10,360 nucleotides of DNA from Euryarchaeota archaeon UBA486 (GCA_002497765.1 DAET01000014.1:5938-16297); one strand, 5' to 3'. Shown: positions 1 to 6,651, counted from the stretch's first letter. Notes: generated from the letters alone by a model not told the origin. Numbers and translations: made by a program.

Positions 1-516
1 GACCAACTCAGGGTGGGTGATGGTTTGGTCCGCTTGATGCGAGTGCTCTCTCCGCTTCGTCAAGACGCTGCAGTCCTTAAGTGGCCAAACGATCTCTACA
101 TTCTGCGCGCAGAGGGACGACTTTCCAAGGCGGGAGGTGTGTTGTTTGAGGCCACCACTCAGGGCACCAACACCCGAACAGTGTTGGGCATTGGACTGAA
201 CACCACCGTTCACCAAAACAGTCCTTGGTCCGGAGTCCAAGACTTGGGCATTGACCTTGGTGCGGCATCGCTTCATCGTCTCCTCCACGCCATGGTTGCC
301 TCGTTGTTTGAAGATGTGCCCGGGCTCGCATCGGCGATGGTTTCGCTCCCCCGCCTTGAGGCGTCGGTCCTTGAAGGTGCGAGCCAATTTAGCCGCTTGG
401 TCTATAGAGGGGACGAAACGACCATCCTCGGCCTAACGGAGAGTGGTGCAGTGCTGATGGACGGTGTCGACCAGGCCGTGGATGATCCAGAGGACATTGA
501 ATGGTCAATCGTCTAA
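1..516 (+). CDS. birA: Biotin-protein ligase (BirA/BPL catalytic domain), 5' truncated by the window edge
   Basis: The enzyme activates biotin with ATP and transfers it to a lysine on a biotin carboxyl carrier protein, normally of an acyl-CoA carboxylase. The visible fragment has the family landmarks in order: the KWPND block, a K-x-GG-V-L-x-E strand (SKAGGVLFE) and the GIGLNT block that corresponds to the usual GIGxN. These line the biotin/adenylate site. After them comes a short C-terminal beta domain. The frame is open to base 1, so the first in-frame GTG (13) is unlikely to be the true start, and the N-terminal part with the GRGR-type loop lies outside. The stop at 514-516 overlaps the convergent minus-strand gene by 12 bases. 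Family assignment is strong; the full domain layout, including any N-terminal DNA-binding domain, cannot be seen. Confidence 0.88.
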   Translation, partial: DQLRVGDGLVRLMRVLSPLRQDAAVLKWPNDLYILRAEGRLSKAGGVLFEATTQGTNTRTVLGIGLNTTVHQNSPWSGVQDLGIDLGAASLHRLLHAMVASLFEDVPGLASAMVSLPRLEASVLEGASQFSRLVYRGDETTILGLTESGAVLMDGVDQAVDDPEDIEWSIV

Positions 517-1023
517 CACAGCGTCCATGACCTCAGTGGGAATTGATTCCTCCGCTTGTGTTTGCGGTGCGGCTGAACGTTGGTACAGCCCCATGGCGAG
601 GATCAACGCCCCCACCGGAAAGGGAAGCATGTCGAGCATGAGTTTTCGTTCAATTTCGACGTAGATGATCGCCCCTGTCTCCTTGGTGTCAATTTCGTAG
701 CTGTAGTACCCTGCATCCGGTGCAGCGAGCGTGTGCTGATGCAATTCACCCGCAGCGAGCACCACGGAATCGGCTGATAAGACGCCCCCAGTCTCGTTTT
801 TGAACACGATGCGAATGATGGTTTCGTTTTCCACCGTGATGTCAAAATTAAATTGGTCGCCCCACATCAAGGAGGCTCCATTGGCGTAAGGTGGGTCGGT
901 CGCTTTGTGGTTGATGGGTGTGACCCATGCGTGCATGAACAGGCCACCGAGGAGCAGGGTAAGTCCGGTGAGGATGAACGCATCGCTCATCTTCATCTTT
1001 GGCGCCGTCCCGCCTCCTCCCAT
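505..1023 (-). CDS. Small membrane protein with two helices around a beta-rich extracytoplasmic domain (unknown function)
   Basis: I do not recognise a named family. The 172-residue product has a short Gly/Lys N-terminus, a hydrophobic helix at about residues 14-34, an extracytoplasmic stretch of about 90 residues with alternating beta-strand pattern, and a second helix at about 128-146 followed by an acidic tail. The middle part, with its Asn/Thr-rich strands and a G-Y-Y-S-Y-E-I-D strand, loosely recalls GOLD/emp24-like sandwiches, but that is only an impression. The start at 1023 is chosen because AGGAAGG (1031-1037) sits 7 bases before the ATG. An upstream in-frame ATG at 1161 would overlap the preceding gene by 62 bases and add a Ser/Arg-rich stretch of non-coding appearance. 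It lies downstream of the RNase P-like gene on the same strand (76-base gap) and may share its transcript. Confidence 0.7.
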   Translation of the reverse strand: MGGGGTAPKMKMSDAFILTGLTLLLGGLFMHAWVTPINHKATDPPYANGASLMWGDQFNFDITVENETIIRIVFKNETGGVLSADSVVLAAGELHQHTLAAPDAGYYSYEIDTKETGAIIYVEIERKLMLDMLPFPVGALILAMGLYQRSAAPQTQAEESIPTEVMDAVLDD

Positions 1024-1030
1024 GATGACG

Positions 1031-1037
1031 CCTTCCT
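1031..1037 (-). promoter_or_regulatory. Shine-Dalgarno site that fixes the start at 1023
   Basis: Read on the minus strand this is AGGAAGG, 7 bases before the ATG at 1023-1021. It supports the shorter 172-residue form of the membrane protein over the 218-residue form. Confidence 0.6.
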
Positions 1038-1099
1038 GCGATGGCACTTGAGGCCTGCGGCGGAATGGAATGGTCTCATGTTGGGATGAATGACGGCCT

Positions 1100-1513
1100 T
1101 CATCGGCTGCGCTCAGGCTTTGGAAGGCCGAGTCGCTGCCGGACCAACCGTATTTTTCCACTCGTTGTCAGGCTACGAATGCCGTGTTGCTCGATGGCAT
1201 CCTCCGCTTGAAACAAGGGACGGAGCGTTGGAGCATCCTTCAGATGGATACGCAAGATGGCGATTCCACCTTCTTCGGCGTTGAAGTCTGTCGGCGTGTT
1301 GAGTTCGTGCCGCTGCTTGGAATTGAAGAAATCCATCAACCGAACATCGGGGGTGGGTTCCAGCGTTGTTGTCAGTGCGGACAGACGTTCTTCGACGTCG
1401 CTGCGTGTCACGCACGCAGGCTCCACGAGGACGCCTAGCCAGCGCCTTTTTTCCCGCAAGGCCTTGGTTAGCCGCTTGGCCATCAACCTCGCCACTGCCT
1501 CCTTCTTCATCAT
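1100..1513 (-). CDS. rnp2: Probable archaeal RNase P protein component 2 (Pop5/Rpp14 family)
   Basis: Pop5 is a protein cofactor of archaeal RNase P, the ribozyme that removes 5' leaders from pre-tRNA; it pairs with Rpp30 and stabilises the RNA catalytic core. The 137-residue product has the family's opening signature of a basic stretch leading into L-R-E-K-R-R-W-L (residues 19-26; usually LRxKKRY), a helix, then the C-terminal pattern G-G-I-A-I-L-R (82-88), a helix, and T-T-S-G-K-I (116-121), matching the usual G-I-I-R-V ... L-G-x-S-G-T-I. Length fits the family (about 120-140). The middle is divergent and slightly long. Two adjacent ATGs (1513 and 1510) are possible starts, with no clear Shine-Dalgarno, so a leaderless or very short-leader message is plausible. 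The call rests on motif recognition by eye. Confidence 0.6.
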   Translation of the reverse strand: MMKKEAVARLMAKRLTKALREKRRWLGVLVEPACVTRSDVEERLSALTTTLEPTPDVRLMDFFNSKQRHELNTPTDFNAEEGGIAILRIHLKDAPTLRPLFQAEDAIEQHGIRSLTTSGKIRLVRQRLGLPKPERSR

Positions 1514-1568
1514 GTTTGATGTTGCGAGGGGGGAATAGCCTCAAAACAGGTCGCCGTCAGGAATCGTC
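1514..1568. promoter_or_regulatory. Short divergent intergenic region
   Basis: These 55 bases separate the divergently transcribed RNase P-like gene and the polytopic membrane protein gene, so both promoters must lie here or inside the neighbouring coding starts. I see no convincing TATA/BRE pair. A weak AGGA (about 1559-1562) precedes the ATG at 1569. Confidence 0.35.
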
Positions 1569-3068
1569 ATGGGTGAGGAGGCACCGGAGGTTCCTCTCGA
1601 ATCGAAATCCACGCCGCTGGACGACCTTCGACAAGAGGAATCCTCGTTGTTCGGCCTTCTTCGTGTTCTCTTGAGCGGAAAAACACTGCCTCATCTTGTC
1701 CTCATTGCCCTGCTTTCAGCTGTTTTCCAAGTTTTCGCAACAACTGGTAGCGATGTCGCCAGCGCCTTGGGGTTCCTTTCCCTCTCCGGTGGCTACCTCC
1801 TCACTGGCTTGATGGCGAGTGTTGGTCCTGTTCAGCGATGGATTCAGCTGCCGGAAGGGACAGAACAACCAACGTCAGGCCGCCTGAAAGGCCTCATCCT
1901 TTCGTTCCGAATCTGCGTGTTTCCCTTGGTGATGGCTGCGGTCGTGTTTGCCGTCCTCCAGGCCTTGGTTGGTCCTCAAGGGGCGTTGGGCGACTTGACG
2001 GATGCTTTGCCGCTGGTGTTGTCCTCCTGTTTTGTGATCTGGGCCGTTGTCCAAGGTCGGGGCTTTGGTCGTTGGCTTGCCTCGCTTGCAGCCTCCCGCC
2101 TCCCGGACGGTGAGTCCCGAAGCGAAGGTCTCTCGACCGGCTCCACCGTGGGGTCTCTTTCCGTCATCGTAATGTTGGTCTCGGTTCTCCTCTTCGGCTT
2201 TGAATGGCTGGCCGACACAGGCACGTCCCCCGCTGAGGGCCTGTCCAGTAACGCCGTGTTTTTCGCTGTCGTTCTCGTTGTGTTTGGACTGGCTTGGCGA
2301 CGGTCGAGGACCGCTCGCCTTCAAGCGTCTTCAAGGGCTGACTTTCATCGTTTTTCGAACCGCTGGATGCTGCTCACCCAACTCATGATCACGTGGCACC
2401 TCCTCACCGTTTGGCGCCACTGGGCCATCGCTCCTGGCGGTACAATTCTGTTCGTGGAGGAATTCTTGTTGATGATTTTCACCGTGGTGATGGCGATTTG
2501 GGGGCTCACCTCGAAATCCTACCGTTCGTCCCTTCGCTTGGTAACCTCCCAAAACGCACTCCCAATGGGTCTGGCCTTCGGCTATGCCTACGCCGGGAGT
2601 GTGGCCATGTTGACCACCGTTCTCGATGATGTCAGAAACGTCATGATGGCGGGCCATCTTATCGTTGTCGTGACCTTCCTGTGGATGCAACCTCGCGTCC
2701 TCAAATCCACCATGGGGGGAATGGAGACCACCGAGCGAATCAAGCAGGTGGTCAGCGAAGCGACCCCAGCATCGGCGTCATCCACGTCGTCCGATAGCCT
2801 CCCCGGCTCGACGGTGGTGGAGCGCAACACCGACGGTGCTGTGCAAGAGGGTGCCGCTCACACCTCAGGTGCCGTTGCGCAATCCGGACCAACGAACACG
2901 GACGGAAAGGACGCTGCTGAGGACTCCAATGGTCTGGCTGGAGCCGAGATTCCTTCAACGACCGACCCTCAAGGCGATGCGATTGGCGAAGAGGTTTCGT
3001 GGTCGGCGCCCGAAGTGCTCGCTGACGATGTGGCGTGGGACGACGACGAGATCGAGCTGCTTGACTAA
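1569..3068 (+). CDS. Polytopic membrane protein (about 10 helices) with a long acidic C-terminal tail, unknown function
   Basis: I do not recognise the family. The 499-residue protein starts with about 38 hydrophilic residues. It then has roughly ten hydrophobic segments at about 40-60, 65-85, 110-133, 143-162, 191-212, 225-243, 264-285, 290-313, 328-350 and 355-375. The last 120 residues are hydrophilic, low in complexity (Ser/Thr/Ala/Gly, then Asp/Glu) and end in a D/E-rich cluster (W-D-D-D-E-I-E-L-L-D). Charged or polar residues within helices (the H-rich, W-rich seventh segment; E-E in the eighth) could be functional, but no known transporter motif is visible. The terminal acidic tail could be a protein-interaction handle in the cytoplasm. 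The stop overlaps the stop of the convergent FtsZ-like gene by 4 bases. Coding status is well supported by length and codon bias. Confidence 0.85.
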   Translation: MGEEAPEVPLESKSTPLDDLRQEESSLFGLLRVLLSGKTLPHLVLIALLSAVFQVFATTGSDVASALGFLSLSGGYLLTGLMASVGPVQRWIQLPEGTEQPTSGRLKGLILSFRICVFPLVMAAVVFAVLQALVGPQGALGDLTDALPLVLSSCFVIWAVVQGRGFGRWLASLAASRLPDGESRSEGLSTGSTVGSLSVIVMLVSVLLFGFEWLADTGTSPAEGLSSNAVFFAVVLVVFGLAWRRSRTARLQASSRADFHRFSNRWMLLTQLMITWHLLTVWRHWAIAPGGTILFVEEFLLMIFTVVMAIWGLTSKSYRSSLRLVTSQNALPMGLAFGYAYAGSVAMLTTVLDDVRNVMMAGHLIVVVTFLWMQPRVLKSTMGGMETTERIKQVVSEATPASASSTSSDSLPGSTVVERNTDGAVQEGAAHTSGAVAQSGPTNTDGKDAAEDSNGLAGAEIPSTTDPQGDAIGEEVSWSAPEVLADDVAWDDDEIELLD

Positions 3069-4006
3069 CTCGGGCGAATGCCAGCGAGTAAGGTCACCAC
3101 ACGAATGGTGTCCACCAAATCCTCACTGACGCGTGCGCCCAGGATAACGATGGCATCCGTGTCAAGGGCACTTGTGAACAAATCCGCCACGGCATTGACT
3201 TGGCCGATGGTCATGCCAAGCCCGCCCTCAACCTGGATCAAACACCCTTTGGCACCCGCAACATCCATCGCTGCCAGCGGCGCTTTGAGGGCTGCTTCAA
3301 GGATGCCCCGTGGATCGTCTGGACGCCCAACGCCCACCAGCATCGTCGCCTCCCCGGTTTGATCCACAATCGCTCGCAAATCCATGAGATCAAGATTGAG
3401 CAGACCCATTCGCATCAGGGTTCTCACCAGTCCGTCGACGAGGTCTTCGATCCATTCGGCCCCCATCTGCCAGAGTTGTCCGCGTTCTCTCGCCTGGCGG
3501 GCGAGGCGGTCAAGGGAAAGGCGCACCGTGACGTGAGCGGTTTTCTCAAGCCGTTCCAGTCCCTCCATGGCGATCTCCATTCGGGTTGATTGGTGTTCAA
3601 AGGGCAGGGCTGCGACGGCCAAGACGATGGCTCCTGATTGCCGTGCCTGCCTCGCAAATTCGTGTGCCGCACCGGTGCCTACGCCTCCGCCAAGACCGGT
3701 GAGAAGAATCACGAGTTCGGTGGAACTCAGCATCTGGTTGGTGAGGGTGCTCAGGCCTCGCATGCGTTGTTCTGCCAGCGGCGGCAGCGCAGCACAGCCG
3801 ACGCTGTCGAGGGCGTGCCCGAGCCGCAACACGTGGACGTCCTCGCCGGTGGTGAAACTTGAATCATCGGCGTCGATGAGGACCAAGTGAGCGCTTCCCC
3901 GGCATTTCACGTGCGCCTGCTTGGCCCACGAACAGCCGATGCCGCCGACTCCAGCCACGAGAATGTTGGAGGAGTCCATGGCGCCAACTGAATGATGCAT
4001 CTCCAT
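3065..4006 (-). CDS. Divergent FtsZ/tubulin-superfamily GTPase
   Basis: FtsZ-family proteins bind GTP and polymerise; typical FtsZ builds the division ring, other archaeal paralogues affect shape or act as regulators. This 313-residue protein keeps the family order. It has an N-terminal G-V-G-G-I-G nucleotide loop (19-24); a strand and D-A-D (45-47) where FtsZ has N-T-D; the tubulin signature as G-G-G-V-G-T-G (106-112, usually GGGTGTG); a P-F block (135-136); and a T7 synergy loop N-L-D-L-M-D (204-209) that preserves the Asn/Asp/Asp needed for GTP hydrolysis in the neighbouring subunit. It ends soon after the C-terminal domain, without the long linker and conserved tail that bind FtsA/SepF. 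The usual N-D-K near the base pocket reads L-D-R (165-167). Other starts (ATG at 4000, ATG at 3979) are possible. It follows the TPR gene by 15 bases, probably in one transcript. It could be a non-canonical FtsZ paralogue rather than the main division FtsZ. Confidence 0.8.
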   Translation of the reverse strand: MEMHHSVGAMDSSNILVAGVGGIGCSWAKQAHVKCRGSAHLVLIDADDSSFTTGEDVHVLRLGHALDSVGCAALPPLAEQRMRGLSTLTNQMLSSTELVILLTGLGGGVGTGAAHEFARQARQSGAIVLAVAALPFEHQSTRMEIAMEGLERLEKTAHVTVRLSLDRLARQARERGQLWQMGAEWIEDLVDGLVRTLMRMGLLNLDLMDLRAIVDQTGEATMLVGVGRPDDPRGILEAALKAPLAAMDVAGAKGCLIQVEGGLGMTIGQVNAVADLFTSALDTDAIVILGARVSEDLVDTIRVVTLLAGIRPS

Positions 4007-4021
4007 GAACTTTGGTGTGCA

Positions 4022-4324
4022 TCAATCCTCGATGTAGCGGAGGTACCTCCGACGAGCGTCTCGGGCCCAGGCGTTGTCCGGTTCAATGCATAGCACTCGG
4101 TCATAGTATTCGACGGCCGTCTTGAATTCCGAGAGGTGTCGGCCGTAGAGGTGGCCGAGGTTTGACAACACCGGGATGCACTCTGTGTCTTCCTCAAGCA
4201 TGGCGAGCAGCATGCTTTCTGCCTTGCCCAATGCGCCTTTGAGCATCAAATCCTCTGCTTCGTCCAACCGCTCCAACTGGTCGCTGGTGAGGTTGTAGGT
4301 GTTCTCAAAGGCGTAATTTCCCAT
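4022..4324 (-). CDS. Small TPR-repeat protein
   Basis: The 100-residue product contains one clear tetratricopeptide repeat at about residues 50-85: L-S-N-L-G-H-L-Y, then A-V-E-Y-Y-D-R-V-L, then E-P-D-N-A-W at the turn. A weaker repeat lies before it at about 17-48. TPR helices form protein-binding surfaces; no catalytic domain is present, so an adaptor role is likely, but the partner is unknown. The gene lies directly upstream of the FtsZ-like gene on the same strand with 15 bases between stop and start, which suggests co-expression. The start is uncertain: ATG 4324 begins a soluble, well-formed protein; ATG 4336 and TTG 4357 are in frame, and an AGAAGGA precedes the TTG only 3 bases away. 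Confidence 0.75.
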   Translation of the reverse strand: MGNYAFENTYNLTSDQLERLDEAEDLMLKGALGKAESMLLAMLEEDTECIPVLSNLGHLYGRHLSEFKTAVEYYDRVLCIEPDNAWARDARRRYLRYIED

Positions 4325-4513
4325 GGTGCTCAGCATGTGGAACCGGCTGAAACACAAGAATCCTTCTCTCGAATGTTTGGCGAGGAAATCAGGTGATAAT
4401 TCAGGGGGTCAAAATCTCTCAAAAAACGCAACACTGCGCCGCACCTGAAGTGGTGTTTTGCTGGCAATGTTTAAGGAGTCCTTACAGGTCGGATTAGATG
4501 TAAGGGTGAGGCC
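4325..4513. promoter_or_regulatory. Divergent promoter region between the TPR/FtsZ-like unit and the respiratory operon
   Basis: This is the largest gene-free stretch in the window (189 bases) and must hold promoters for both directions. On the plus strand a T/A-rich GTTTAA (about 4469-4474) is a possible archaeal TATA element. It would start transcription near 4497-4500, giving a short leader with a GGTGAG Shine-Dalgarno just before ATG 4514. On the minus strand the T-rich and AATTAT-like bases around 4395-4435 could serve the TPR gene. These element calls are weak and based on position and composition only. Confidence 0.4.
4472..4484. repeat. Perfect 13-base palindrome, candidate operator of the respiratory operon
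   Basis: TAAGGAGTCCTTA is a perfect inverted repeat with 6-base arms around a single G. It overlaps the putative TATA element and lies about 30 bases upstream of ATG 4514, where a bound repressor would block transcription factor B or polymerase access. No matching second copy was noticed nearby. Function is inferred from symmetry and position only. Confidence 0.35.
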
Positions 4514-5356
4514 ATGCACAAATCTTCTCTCACGTCCCGCACCGCGTTGCTGACGCTGGTGGGGATTTTGCTGCTTCTCCCCACCCTCGCCTCTTCCTAT
4601 CACGGCGGCATTGGCGGCCCTCAATCTCATCAAGGCTCCACCGGTCAAGTCGACATTGACGATGTGGCCAAGTCCGGCTGCCTCTGCCACAACGAAGTGG
4701 CGGACAACGCTGTGCAGGTCATCCTCGTCGATGTTCCCTTTGCTTATGTCGCCGGCGAAACTTACCCGCTTCACCTGCAACTGATCGGCGGCCCACCTGC
4801 TACGGGCACCTACACGGCTGGTTTCTCGATGCGAGTTTCGCTCGGCACGCTGGCCAGTGATGTGGCGCAAAACTGGGAAATCGATGGAACGGTTGACGAA
4901 CAAACGCTGACTCACACCGAGGCCTCTTCCGCCACCGAAGACCGCGCTTGGGTCTTCGAGTGGACGGCCCCAGAAACCGGTTCTGGCGCCGTGAACTTCT
5001 GGATTGTCGGCAACTCTGTCAACGGCGACCAAATTCCAGGGGTTGAAGATCGCTGGAATCAGCTCAACTTCGCCCTGAACGAAGGCGGTGAAGCCTCGGC
5101 TGCCATGGGCACCCGCACCCTGTTCGCTGGCGATGGTAATGTCGCTCCGCCCGAGCCTGCCCACCATGGCATCGATCTCCATCACATGGGAGCCAAACTC
5201 CGTGCCCACTGGTTGGGTCTTCTTGGCTTCGGCGCCGTGATTGGTGTGGTCATCTTTGCAGGTCTCCTGCTTCGCTACGGCTTCTCAACATCTTACAAAG
5301 GACGCAGCAATCAACTCCGATTGCGCTACAAACTCATGCGACGAGGTGATCAGTGA
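4514..5356 (+). CDS. Secreted, C-terminally membrane-anchored Reeler-like protein with a CxCH motif; first gene of the Rieske/cytochrome b operon
   Basis: The 280-residue protein has a Sec-type signal peptide (hydrophobic core about 11-27, cleavage plausibly near A26-S27) and a Gly/His-rich start of the mature chain. C56-L-C-H59 follows, then a beta-sandwich of Reeler / choice-of-anchor-V character: A-G-E-T-Y-P-L (80-86), G-F-S-M (103-106), E-W-T-A-P (149-153) and N-F-W-I-V-G-N-S-V-N-G-D (161-172). One helix (about 232-254) and a basic cytoplasmic tail close it. Bacterial relatives of this domain often carry CXXCH haem c near the N-terminus; here only one residue separates the cysteines, so haem attachment is uncertain. 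A His cluster (H217, H218, H223, H224) lies just before the helix on the outer side and could bind metal or haem. Its stop overlaps the next start by one base (TGATG). A likely role is an outer-face electron acceptor or docking subunit for the Rieske protein. Confidence 0.8.
   Translation: MHKSSLTSRTALLTLVGILLLLPTLASSYHGGIGGPQSHQGSTGQVDIDDVAKSGCLCHNEVADNAVQVILVDVPFAYVAGETYPLHLQLIGGPPATGTYTAGFSMRVSLGTLASDVAQNWEIDGTVDEQTLTHTEASSATEDRAWVFEWTAPETGSGAVNFWIVGNSVNGDQIPGVEDRWNQLNFALNEGGEASAAMGTRTLFAGDGNVAPPEPAHHGIDLHHMGAKLRAHWLGLLGFGAVIGVVIFAGLLLRYGFSTSYKGRSNQLRLRYKLMRRGDQ
5344..5350 (+). promoter_or_regulatory. Strong Shine-Dalgarno site within the end of the Reeler-like gene
   Basis: GAGGTGAT-type sequence (5344-5350, AGGTGAT core) matches the 16S anti-Shine-Dalgarno closely and ends 5 bases before ATG 5356. 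It favours that ATG over the GTG immediately before it (5353) and indicates translational coupling through the overlapping stop/start. Confidence 0.6.
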
Positions 5357-5799
5357 TGGATGACACGATTACGACCCTGCTTCGAGGCGTGGCCGACGGC
5401 AGCATCCCCGTCGCTGACGCCCGCACGGCGCTCGAGGGCGCCGAATTGACCGAGGACGAAATGGCGAGTGCCATCGACCATGGTGTGTTCAACATCGCTG
5501 AGCCCGGCACCATCGTCAGCGCCTCCCTGGCACCTTCGGGAGCTTCGTACCTGACGATGTTCTTCTTGGCTTGGGGCCTGTTTTGGATCTGCTATTGGAG
5601 CTTCTCCATGATCTACGGTTTGGCCAACGGCTGGGACCAGCAACAACTCTCGTTCCACCTCGCCATGACGATGACCACTGTTATCATGATCGGCATCATC
5701 TACCTGAAGTACATCCTGCCTGACACCATCATCGTCAAGCACGCCCAGAACAAATTCATTCCAGAACACGCCAAGGACTGGCGGGAGTACAAGTGGTGA
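5356..5799 (+). CDS. Small two-helix membrane protein of the Rieske/cytochrome b operon, unknown function
   Basis: I do not recognise a named family. The 147-residue product has a soluble N-terminal part of about 60 residues with two amphipathic helices, rich in Asp/Glu/Ala (L-L-R-G-V-A-D-G-S-I-P-V ... L-T-E-D-E-M). Two hydrophobic helices follow (about 64-88 and 99-122), and then a short Lys/His-rich C-terminus. With both ends predicted in the cytoplasm, the helices form a hairpin that could pack against the cytochrome b subunits. Sequence between and within helices is aromatic-rich (W-G-L-F-W-I-C-Y-W), as common in small subunits of respiratory complexes. It starts on the overlapping TGATG of the previous gene and ends 6 bases before the Rieske gene, so it is very likely an accessory subunit or assembly factor of the same complex. 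Confidence 0.8.
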   Translation: MDDTITTLLRGVADGSIPVADARTALEGAELTEDEMASAIDHGVFNIAEPGTIVSASLAPSGASYLTMFFLAWGLFWICYWSFSMIYGLANGWDQQQLSFHLAMTMTTVIMIGIIYLKYILPDTIIVKHAQNKFIPEHAKDWREYKW

Positions 5800-5805
5800 T
5801 GCATC

Positions 5806-6651
5806 ATGGCACGTGAATACGACCTCAAACCCGCACCTTCTGATATGGCGGACGCTGCTGGCGTCGGTACGACCTCCATCAATCGTCGACAGTTCCTTCG
5901 CTACGGGTTCAACACCGCCGCTGGTGTGTTGACCGCTTCCCTCGGTATGCTCGGCTTTGCCGCCATCCTCCTCCCGCCCGGCGGTGGCGGTGGTGGCGAC
6001 CTCGCTGTCCAGTTTTGGGCCAAGGGTCGTGAAGACGAAGCATGGTACGGTGCCAAGCACCTTCAGCCCATGACCAAGGCCGACTTTGAAGCCGAAGCCG
6101 CTGCGTCTTCCACCGGTACGGCCGGTGCAGCCGGTGTGTGGAACGGTGTTCCAGTCGTGGTGAACTACGTTGCCCACTCCAAGTATGCCGGGACACCTGA
6201 GTCCAACGGCAAAGCCCGCTTCCAATTCATGGAAGGCTACGACGAGACCGGCAAGTACGTCGGCCACTTCGAAGATTTGGCCGAACTCGACCCCCGCTTG
6301 ATGCCATCCGACGATCTCGTGATGGTGTTCGGCCGATGTACTCACTTGTGCTGCATTCCCGGCTGGCAACTCGTGTCCAACTCCTTTACCGAAGATTCCT
6401 GGACGCCCGGTGGTGGCGACGACGGTGGCACCAAGATGTTCTGCATCTGTCACTCCTCTCGCTTTGACCCCACGGCACTGGAGATGAACACCAACCGAAA
6501 CCGGTCCAACGGTGCCACCTTCAACTACGCAGGTATTCGCCGAGCCGGCGGGCCTGCTCCGGTGGGTCTCCCCATCATTCCCATTCAACTGAACGGTGGC
6601 ATCATTGAAGGCGTGCCCGATTACGTCGACTGGTACACGTATTGCGATTGA
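5806..6651 (+). CDS. Rieske [2Fe-2S] iron-sulfur protein with Tat-type N-terminal anchor (QcrA/PetC-like)
   Basis: The Rieske protein takes one electron from quinol at the outer Qo site of a cytochrome bc-type complex and passes it to an external acceptor. The N-terminus has a twin-arginine-like N-R-R-Q-F-L (26-31) before a hydrophobic segment (about 36-56) and a poly-Gly hinge (59-64), as expected for a Tat-exported, uncleaved anchor and mobile head. The cluster boxes are C178-T-H180-L-C-C183 and C213-I-C-H216-S-S. By alignment with mitochondrial Rieske the ligands are C178, H180, C213 and H216, and the disulfide pair is C183/C215. Two features differ from the textbook motif: Cys182 stands where Gly is usual, and box II has C-I-C-H-S-S rather than C-P-C-H-G-S. 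At 281 residues it is longer than typical QcrA/PetC (about 170-200), with an insert before box I. GGTGAT (5795-5800), formed by the end of the previous gene, is its Shine-Dalgarno. Confidence 0.93.
   Translation: MAREYDLKPAPSDMADAAGVGTTSINRRQFLRYGFNTAAGVLTASLGMLGFAAILLPPGGGGGGDLAVQFWAKGREDEAWYGAKHLQPMTKADFEAEAAASSTGTAGAAGVWNGVPVVVNYVAHSKYAGTPESNGKARFQFMEGYDETGKYVGHFEDLAELDPRLMPSDDLVMVFGRCTHLCCIPGWQLVSNSFTEDSWTPGGGDDGGTKMFCICHSSRFDPTALEMNTNRNRSNGATFNYAGIRRAGGPAPVGLPIIPIQLNGGIIEGVPDYVDWYTYCD

Noticed and set aside
1024..1161. N-terminal extension of the small membrane protein to an ATG at 1161
   Set aside because: It overlaps the upstream RNase P-like gene by 62 bases and skips a good Shine-Dalgarno at 1031-1037.
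4409..5209. Minus-strand open frame of 266 codons antisense to the Reeler-like gene
   Set aside because: No recognisable domain; the plus strand has a signal peptide, a Reeler-like fold pattern and an anchor helix.
5353..5355. GTG start one codon upstream of the two-helix protein
   Set aside because: ATG 5356 has better spacing from the Shine-Dalgarno and forms the usual TGATG stop/start overlap.
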